Of a stretch of DNA of 5,542 nt, positions 1 through 3,276 are shown piece after piece. Position 1 is the first letter of the stretch; every line of letters begins with the position of its first letter. The DNA is taken from the NCBI GenBank assembly GCA_031423755.1, contig JANPGC010000284.1, positions 1-5,542 on the forward strand. Reading direction: 5' to 3'. Both the position numbers and the translations under genes were made by a program. This DNA comes from JANMEX01 sp031423755. Its GTDB lineage: Bacteria; Pseudomonadota; Alphaproteobacteria; Rhizobiales; Rhizobiaceae. The notes under the pieces were generated by a model. It was not told the DNA's origin. It did no database searches and worked only from the letters and a program-made list of their open reading frames with translations.

Positions 1-7
1 GTCGGCC

Positions 8-92
8 TGGTGCGGGTGAGAGGACTCGAACCTCCACGCCTTGCGGCGCTGGAACCTAAATCCAGTGCGTCTACCAATTCCGCCACACCCGC
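8..92 (-). tRNA. tRNA-Leu (anticodon UAG)
   Basis: This is a leucine tRNA read on the minus strand, 85 nt including an encoded 3' CCA. The 7-bp acceptor stem is GCGGGTG/CACCCGC with discriminator A. The D-arm region contains TGGTAGACGC. The anticodon stem CTGGA/TCCAG closes the loop TTTAGGT, giving anticodon UAG, which reads CUN codons, mainly CUA. A long variable arm (CGCCGCAAGGCG) marks a class II tRNA and fits Leu rather than Ser. The T arm carries the standard TTCGAGT loop, whose first U is position 54, the site modified by the TrmFO encoded elsewhere in this window. Structure and anticodon are read directly from sequence. Confidence 0.97.
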
Positions 93-124
93 TTCGGCTG
101 GCCGAAGCTCCGAAATCGGGCGTT

Positions 125-152
125 CCTATATCACCGGTTCCACAACGATCAA
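125..152 (-). promoter_or_regulatory. Putative promoter of tRNA-Leu
   Basis: On the minus strand TTGATC (147-152) and TATAGG (125-130) are separated by 16 nt, a fair sigma-70 match for alphaproteobacteria. Transcription would start near 118, about 25 nt before the mature 5' end of the tRNA. An independent promoter is sensible because the upstream minus-strand gene ends at 224. The assignment is by eye. Confidence 0.45.
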
Positions 153-185
153 AGGGAAAATGCCGTCAATTCCAGCGGTGCAGAC

Positions 186-201
186 CTTTCGGGAGCGAAA
201 G
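186..201 (-). terminator. Small hairpin after the DUF2157/GDYXXLXY operon
   Basis: A 6-bp perfect stem, CTTTCG/CGAAAG, with a 4-nt loop lies 22 nt past the stop codon of the GDYXXLXY gene. On the minus strand it is not followed by a T tract, so it is at best a weak terminator or a 3'-end stabilising hairpin. No better terminator is visible between the operon and the tRNA gene. Confidence 0.25.
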
Positions 202-223
202 TTTGACCAATCGCGCAATTCAT

Positions 224-787
224 TCAATAAAGCGGCTCTTCGTAGAGATTTTTCCCGTCCAGACGCAGCCCGCGCACTTGCGCTTTTCCATCCGAATTCA
301 CGGCCAAAACCACGTCCACGCGCCGCTCGCCTACCCCCTCCTCAATCGGTCGGCCCTCGCCTTCCGGCACGTAGAAACGCTCAATGCCGTAGGTCAGCGG
401 CACATTGTCAGTGCCGATGTAAAACCCGTCCGGCGTCTCTCCGACAATCACTGTTTCCTCAGGCTTGAGGTCGGTCAGCGGCTGCCACGAAGCGCGCGAC
501 AACACAAAGCGTCCGCCCTCGCCCGGAACCAGCGCCACATAAACAGGTTTCGCCCCGTCGGAAGGCGGCGGCGTTCCCAGAATGGTTTTGTGCTCGATGC
601 GCGAGATCGCGTAGCTGAGGATCACATAATCGCCGCGCATGATGTCATTCGGATCGACGGGCGCGGTCGCCAGCACCACCTCGCGCCCGTTGCGCAATAT
701 CGAGGCACGGCTTTCGATCATATAGAAAAGCACGCCGCTCTGCACGAGAGCGACAATGAAGGCGAGAATGAGCTTCATTTTTTTCAT
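224..787 (-). CDS. GDYXXLXY domain membrane-anchored protein
   Basis: The 187-aa product has an uncleaved-looking N-terminal hydrophobic helix (about residues 5-25, after MKKMK) and an otherwise soluble, beta-rich-looking domain probably on the outer face of the membrane. The family signature is visible as GDYVILSY at residues 52-59, preceded by DPNDIMR, and a second conserved-looking patch is YGIERFYVPEGEG at 133-145. This matches the GDYXXLXY family (Pfam PF14345), whose biochemical function is unknown. The ATG at 787 is chosen because AAGGAG (795-800) lies 7 nt upstream; the internal ATG at 778 would be 16 nt from it. The start overlaps the stop of the upstream DUF2157 gene by 4 nt (ATGA), so the two are translationally coupled. 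The domain normally occurs next to DUF2157 membrane proteins, which suggests a shared complex (inference). Confidence 0.9.
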   Translation of the reverse strand: MKKMKLILAFIVALVQSGVLFYMIESRASILRNGREVVLATAPVDPNDIMRGDYVILSYAISRIEHKTILGTPPPSDGAKPVYVALVPGEGGRFVLSRASWQPLTDLKPEETVIVGETPDGFYIGTDNVPLTYGIERFYVPEGEGRPIEEGVGERRVDVVLAVNSDGKAQVRGLRLDGKNLYEEPLY

Positions 788-1899
788 ATCGCCGCTCCTT
801 CGCGCCTCTGCGCCTTGATGCGCTTTTCAATGCGGACCATCAGCCAGGCAATCACCATCACAATAATGCCAGACAAAAGGAAGAAGGCCGAAGTGCCAAG
901 AATGCTGCCGATGGTCTCTGATGCCAGATAGAGAATCTCCGCGCCGAAGGCGGTATATGCAAGCGCCCTCACGCCGCCATGGTCGCGCCCCTTCAGCAGC
1001 AGCGCGCCGACCGAAAGCGCCAACACCAGAATGCCAAGCATTGTTGTTGATGGCTTGTCGTCGCCATAGCCGAGCTGCAAGGCAGTGAACCCGAAAAACG
1101 AGACCGCCAGAGCATAGCCAAGCAGCGCATTGGCAAAGCCTGTCAGCCGGTCAACGGCGTCCTCTGCATATGAAAGTCCGGCAAATAGCGCCGCGCCACC
1201 GAATGCGAAGACAAAGTCAATTTCATCGATTGAGGATGAAAGACGATCAAACCGGTGACAAACAAGCGCCGCCAGCAGCAGCCAAACCGCGCCGTGCTTG
1301 CCAACACGTGAGCCGGTCCAGTGCGAGAGTGCGAAAATGGCGATGGCGAGCAGCGGCGCGATGACGATGAACCAGTTTTCATGCCACGTGTAGTCAGTCA
1401 CAGCGACGGTCAGATAGAGAAGACCAATGCCAGCCGCTGCTGCGGAAACGATGGGCGCGCGCAACAGCGCCGCGCCAAGCATGGCACCAAGCGTCCACAC
1501 GATTGCTGCCGAAGCCGTGTCGCCGGACATGTGATACATTTGTCCGATCAGCGCGATTCCTGCGCCAAAGGTCAAAGTGCCAACAAGATAGAGAACCTGC
1601 GAAAATATCCGGTCGCCCACGCTGTCGCGCCACGCGCCACCCAGCCAGCTGGCCCAAATCGTGATGATGATTGCAACAACGCGCACCAGCCGCGGGATTG
1701 ATTCCCAATTTGCAGCCACCAGCGTCATGATGGCCGCGCCAAGCAGCAGCGCGCCAAACACCCCCAGCACCCCGCCAAGCCCGAACCCGCCGCTGGAATC
1801 CTCAAGCTCGGCATTCAGCCGTTTGGCCGTTGCCGGATCAATGAGTCCCTTTTGAACCCATCGCTCGATGTCCTTGTGCCACGCACCTGGGAATCTCAT
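784..1899 (-). CDS. DUF2157 domain polytopic membrane protein
   Basis: The 371-aa product begins with a short cytoplasmic helical segment (residues 1-35, containing RWVQKGLIDPATAKRL). About 11-12 hydrophobic helices follow, roughly at 40-62, 70-90, 101-121, 132-148, 150-170, 175-192, 203-216, 228-243, 254-276, 286-302, 309-327 and 334-355, and the tail is basic (RIEKRIKAQRR). The N-terminal segment, the AANWESIPR stretch at 62-70 and IGQMYHMSGD at 118-127 are typical of DUF2157 (PF09925), an uncharacterised inner-membrane family. The ATG at 1899 is supported by GGAGG (1907-1911) 7 nt upstream. It is the first gene of a two-gene operon with the GDYXXLXY protein and is divergent from the DUF1127 unit. 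No enzymatic motif is visible, so no function is assigned. Confidence 0.9.
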   Translation of the reverse strand: MRFPGAWHKDIERWVQKGLIDPATAKRLNAELEDSSGGFGLGGVLGVFGALLLGAAIMTLVAANWESIPRLVRVVAIIITIWASWLGGAWRDSVGDRIFSQVLYLVGTLTFGAGIALIGQMYHMSGDTASAAIVWTLGAMLGAALLRAPIVSAAAAGIGLLYLTVAVTDYTWHENWFIVIAPLLAIAIFALSHWTGSRVGKHGAVWLLLAALVCHRFDRLSSSIDEIDFVFAFGGAALFAGLSYAEDAVDRLTGFANALLGYALAVSFFGFTALQLGYGDDKPSTTMLGILVLALSVGALLLKGRDHGGVRALAYTAFGAEILYLASETIGSILGTSAFFLLSGIIVMVIAWLMVRIEKRIKAQRREGAAI

Positions 1900-1929
1900 G
1901 CCACACCCTCCGTCGCGTAAGCTTGCCCG

Positions 1930-1959
1930 ATATCGTGCAAATGCTCAATCTATGTGCAA
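1930..1959 (-). promoter_or_regulatory. Possible promoter of the DUF2157 operon
   Basis: On the minus strand TTGCAC (1954-1959) and CGATAT (1930-1935) are 18 nt apart, upstream of the DUF2157 start at 1899. A start near 1923 would give a leader of about 24 nt that carries the GGAGG ribosome site. The -35 hexamer sits within the spacer of a large inverted repeat (1946-1972), so a protein bound there would be placed to affect this promoter. The hexamers are only moderate matches. Confidence 0.35.
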
Positions 1960-1972
1960 ATTGCATAGATTG
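1946..1972. repeat. 27-bp inverted repeat, operator candidate
   Basis: Perfect 9-bp arms CAATCTATG (1946-1954) and CATAGATTG (1964-1972) are separated by 9 nt. Inside lies a second, nearly concentric palindrome TGCAA-A-TTGCA (1955-1965). It is in the divergent intergenic region between the DUF2157 operon and the first DUF1127 gene, and it overlaps the putative -35 of the former. No T tract follows on either strand, so a DNA-binding site is more likely than a terminator. Confidence 0.55.
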
Positions 1973-2045
1973 CGGCTGAACCATGGCAGAAAATGACCTG
2001 TTTATGACGAAATCGTTACTCTTTTTGTCTTTAGCACTGCGTTCA

Positions 2046-2101
2046 TTGCATTGCTGCGATGCAACATAGACCCTTTTAATTGGCTGTGCCGCCCCCTACC
2101 T
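2046..2101 (+). promoter_or_regulatory. Promoter P1 with 19-bp activator-like element
   Basis: The element TTGCATTGCTGCGATGCAA (2046-2064) has perfect 6-bp inverted arms, TTGCAT and ATGCAA, around a 7-nt core containing GCTG. A -10-like CTACCT lies at 2096-2101, starting 41 nt after the element centre (2055), and the first DUF1127 start codon is 56 nt after the start of the -10. The position where a -35 would fall (CTTTTA, 2073-2078) is poor, which suits dependence on an activator. The assignment rests mainly on identical spacing in two further copies, at 2512-2567 and 2876-2931. The bound protein is unknown. Confidence 0.55.
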
Positions 2102-2151
2102 TCCCGATTGTCAGCACACTGGCTGGCAACAAAGAAAGAAAGGAAAGAGCC

Positions 2152-2295
2152 ATGAACATCGTGCGTTCTTATCAGAACTGGCGCCGCTACCGCGAGACTG
2201 TCGGTGAACTCGTCCGTCTGTCGAACCGTGAGTTGGCTGACATGGGTATCGGCCGCGCCGACATCACCCGCATCGCTCGTGACGCCGTAAAGTAA
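2152..2295 (+). CDS. DUF1127 small arginine-rich protein, copy 1
   Basis: This 47-aa protein begins MNIVRSYQNWRRYRET and continues with the conserved LSNRELADMGIGRADI segment (residues 23-38), the hallmark of the short DUF1127 family (PF06568, YjiS-like). It is basic, with eight arginines, and predicted to be two short helices around the DMGIGR turn. AGGA (2141-2144) lies 7 nt before the ATG. The reading frame can be extended upstream to a TTG near 2080, but that would run through the promoter, lacks a ribosome site, and is not seen in the family. DUF1127 proteins in Agrobacterium and Rhodobacter (CcaF1) affect RNA turnover and phosphate or carbon metabolism; which role applies here cannot be told. 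It is 31/47 identical to the copy at 2982. A 3' UTR hairpin and a strong terminator follow. Confidence 0.95.
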   Translation: MNIVRSYQNWRRYRETVGELVRLSNRELADMGIGRADITRIARDAVK

Positions 2296-2305
2296 TGTCA
2301 CAGCG

Positions 2306-2326
2306 GTCCGCCCTCACGGGGTGGAT
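2306..2326 (+). other. 3' UTR hairpin of DUF1127 copy 1
   Basis: GTCCGCCC (2306-2313) pairs with GGGTGGAT (2319-2326) over 8 bp, including two G-U pairs, around the 5-nt loop TCACG. It lies between the stop codon and the terminator, so the 3' UTR would contain two stable hairpins. This is the layout of 3' UTR-derived sRNAs, though there is no CCTCCTCCC loop here. Confidence 0.4.
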
Positions 2327-2350
2327 TGATGCCAAAACAATCCAAACGGG

Positions 2351-2386
2351 AAGCCCGTCGGAAAAACCGGCGGGCTTTTTGCTTTT
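2351..2386 (+). terminator. Rho-independent terminator of DUF1127 copy 1
   Basis: An 11-bp stem AAGCCCGTCGG/CCGGCGGGCTT (one G-U pair) with an AAAAA loop is followed by TTTGCTTTT. It lies 55 nt after the stop codon and closes the first unit as a monocistronic transcript of about 275 nt. Confidence 0.9.
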
Positions 2387-2495
2387 GCCGGCTCTCGCGG
2401 CCACGCTCTTGCTGCACTGCGCAATGATACAATTGGCTTACGTATGGTAACTTGCTATCACCATGATAATAATAGGTTTTTCGGCATTCACACCA

Positions 2496-2510
2496 TTGTG
2501 CATTGCACAA
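2496..2510. promoter_or_regulatory. Palindrome upstream of promoter P2
   Basis: TTGTGCA-T-TGCACAA is a 15-bp palindrome with perfect 7-bp arms, ending one base before the 19-bp element of P2. It has no equivalent at the same place in P1 or P3, so it would be a site specific to the sRNA promoter. The stem is too compact for a terminator and no T tract follows. Confidence 0.4.
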
Positions 2511-2511
2511 T

Positions 2512-2567
2512 TTGCATGGCTGGAATGCAAAAATATGACTATTCAACAGCGCTTTAAAGTTTTACCT
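2512..2567 (+). promoter_or_regulatory. Promoter P2 of the intergenic sRNA
   Basis: The element TTGCATGGCTGGAATGCAA (2512-2530) matches the P1 element at 16 of 19 positions and keeps the TTGCAT/ATGCAA arms; with flanking bases the arms are 7 bp. The -10-like TTACCT (2562-2567) starts 41 nt after the element centre (2521), exactly as in P1 and P3. No good -35 is seen (CTATTC at 2539-2544). Transcription would start at about 2574. The sequence pattern is direct; the promoter role is inferred. Confidence 0.5.
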
Positions 2568-2573
2568 TTTGGT

Positions 2574-2736
2574 CAATGAATAAGGAACTGATTATCTGGT
2601 TCCAGAACTTCGGTGAAGCCATCCTCCTCCCAGGCTGATCCGGTAGACGGCTGGGGACACTCCTCCTCCCAGTTTCCAGCCAACCCAAAACGACACCCGC
2701 CGGATCCTCCTCCCCCGGCGGGTGTTGTGTTTTGGG
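2574..2736 (+). ncRNA. Putative sRNA with three CCTCCTCCC-loop hairpins
   Basis: Three consecutive hairpins each place CCTCCTCCC in the loop. Hairpin 1 spans 2611-2642: CGG and AGCC pair with GGCT and CCG around a 3x3 internal loop, with the motif at 2623-2631. Hairpin 2 spans 2649-2681: a 10-bp stem GGCTGGGGAC/GTTTCCAGCC with two G-U pairs, motif at 2662-2670. Hairpin 3 spans 2693-2725: a perfect 11-bp stem ACACCCGCCGG/CCGGCGGGTGT, motif at 2706-2714. Hairpin 3 can lengthen through CCCAAAACG (2684-2692) pairing with TGTGTTTTGGG and probably also terminates, since its 3' side is T-rich. The motif is complementary to Shine-Dalgarno sequences. Hairpins of this kind are known in Alphaproteobacteria as cuckoo RNAs and, in Rhodobacter, CcsR1-4, typically beside DUF1127 genes, as here. 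The 5' end is inferred from promoter P2 and the 3' end from hairpin 3. Confidence 0.75.
2693..2733 (+). terminator. Terminal hairpin of the sRNA, probable terminator
   Basis: A perfect 11-bp GC-rich stem (2693-2703 with 2715-2725) is followed by TGTGTTTT. The 11-nt loop holds one CCTCCTCCC copy. The same stem recurs in the terminator at 3215-3250, where the T tract is cleaner. The interrupted T run makes termination here likely but perhaps leaky. Confidence 0.6.
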
Positions 2737-2875
2737 CGAGGATTTCCGCAATATTCCACCGCAAAACTGTTAGTCGAGCGACAGTTCGTGTCGCCTTCAT
2801 CAATCCGCTCCAAATCCGCCACATTTCGAACAGAATTGCAAATATGAGTTAACTAATTGATTTGCTATGCGTTTT
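2737..2875. other. Spacer without recognised features
   Basis: Between the sRNA and promoter P3 there is no open frame with a ribosome site, no convincing hairpin and no further copy of the CCTCCTCCC or TTGCAT/ATGCAA motifs. Confidence 0.5.
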
Positions 2876-2931
2876 TCACAATGCTGCAATGCGAAACGAG
2901 CGCTACATTTTTGTGCAATTGCCACCTATAT
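2876..2931 (+). promoter_or_regulatory. Promoter P3 of DUF1127 copy 2
   Basis: A diverged element TCACAATGCTGCAATGCGA (2876-2894) matches the P1 element at 14 of 19 positions, including the GCTGC core and ATGC of the right arm; its left arm is degraded. A good alphaproteobacterial -10, CTATAT (2926-2931), starts 41 nt after the element centre (2885), and the start codon is 56 nt after the start of the -10, both identical to P1. The -35 position (CTACAT, 2903-2908) is weak. A start at about 2938 gives a leader of about 44 nt. Confidence 0.6.
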
Positions 2932-2981
2932 GAGCGTTAACGGTCAATCGAGACCGACAGATTTCAAAAAGGAAGACCAAA

Positions 2982-3125
2982 ATGAACCTCGTCCGCTCTT
3001 ACAACAACTGGCGCCGCTACCGTGAAACTGTTGCCGAACTCGGCAAGCTTTCGTCCCGCGAATTGAACGATCTCGGCATCAACCGCGCCGACATCCCGTT
3101 CGTCGCACGCCGCTCGGCCGCCTGA
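2982..3125 (+). CDS. DUF1127 small arginine-rich protein, copy 2
   Basis: This 47-aa protein begins MNLVRSYNNWRRYRET and continues LSSRELNDLGINRADI (residues 23-38), a full match to the short DUF1127 family (PF06568). It has the same length as copy 1 and is 31/47 identical; differences cluster at residues 16-22 and in the last ten residues. AAGGAAG (2969-2975) lies 6 nt before the ATG. It has its own promoter (P3) and its own terminator, with two 3' UTR hairpins in between, one carrying a CTCCTCCCC loop. A role in RNA turnover or phosphate/carbon metabolism is inferred only from characterised DUF1127 proteins of other Alphaproteobacteria. Tandem duplication of a whole unit (promoter, leader and gene) explains the identical spacing to copy 1. 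The gene is too short for ordinary ORF cut-offs. Confidence 0.95.
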   Translation: MNLVRSYNNWRRYRETVAELGKLSSRELNDLGINRADIPFVARRSAA

Positions 3126-3143
3126 CCAATGCAGTAGCTGATC

Positions 3144-3171
3144 CCTTGGCTGCCCCACCTGGCAGTCAGGG
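3144..3171 (+). other. First 3' UTR hairpin of DUF1127 copy 2
   Basis: CCTTGGCTGCC (3144-3154) pairs with GGCAGTCAGGG (3161-3171) over 11 bp with two G-U pairs, closing a CCACCT loop. It is the first of three hairpins between the stop codon and the end of transcription. Confidence 0.5.
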
Positions 3172-3172
3172 T

Positions 3173-3207
3173 TGCCTCAGGCGCTCCTCCCCGAAAAGCT
3201 TGAGGCA
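3173..3207 (+). ncRNA. 3' UTR cuckoo-type hairpin with CTCCTCCCC loop
   Basis: TGCCTCAGGC (3173-3182) and GCTTGAGGCA (3198-3207) form a 10-bp stem with one G-U pair. The 15-nt loop contains CTCCTCCCC (3184-3192), nearly the same as the nonamer shown three times in the intergenic sRNA. With the terminator at 3215-3250 it could form a processed 3' UTR sRNA, like the CcsR RNAs made from the DUF1127 (CcaF1) transcript in Rhodobacter. Structure is read by eye; processing is inferred. Confidence 0.6.
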
Positions 3208-3214
3208 CAGATCC

Positions 3215-3250
3215 ACACCCGCCGGTTCACTCCGGCGGGTGTTGTTTTTT
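3215..3250 (+). terminator. Rho-independent terminator of DUF1127 copy 2
   Basis: A perfect 11-bp stem ACACCCGCCGG/CCGGCGGGTGT with loop TTCACT is followed by TGTTTTTT. Its stem is identical to hairpin 3 of the sRNA at 2693-2725. It ends 26 nt before the trmFO start codon. Confidence 0.92.
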
Positions 3251-3276
3251 CCGGGCATGTTGATATCTGCCACAGC

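Noticed and set aside
41..931. 296-codon open frame on the plus strand
   Set aside because: It runs through the tRNA and opposite the well-supported GDYXXLXY and DUF2157 genes; its translation is rich in Arg, His and Pro, as expected of a GC-rich antisense shadow, and it has no family likeness.
2080..2151. Upstream extension of DUF1127 copy 1 to a TTG start
   Set aside because: The extension would cover the -10 region, has no ribosome site, and adds residues foreign to the family; the ATG at 2152 has a good AGGA.
2382..2495. CTTG/TTGC-type hexamers near 2435-2470 as an sRNA promoter
   Set aside because: They lie too far upstream of the hairpins and lack the spacing shared by the other two promoters; the P2 element at 2512 is better supported.
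2623..2714. Three CCTCCTCCC copies as a CRISPR or simple tandem repeat
   Set aside because: The repeats are only 9 nt, the distances are 39 and 44 nt, and each is framed by its own unrelated inverted arms, which fits RNA hairpin loops and not an array.
2573..2852. Several 60-80 codon frames across the sRNA region on both strands
   Set aside because: They consist largely of translated hairpin arms and repeated CCTCCTCCC, without ribosome sites or family resemblance.
3172..3276. Upstream extension of trmFO
   Set aside because: It would be translated through the rho-independent terminator and the CTCCTCCCC hairpin; TrmFO normally begins just before the FAD-binding GGG motif, as at 3277.
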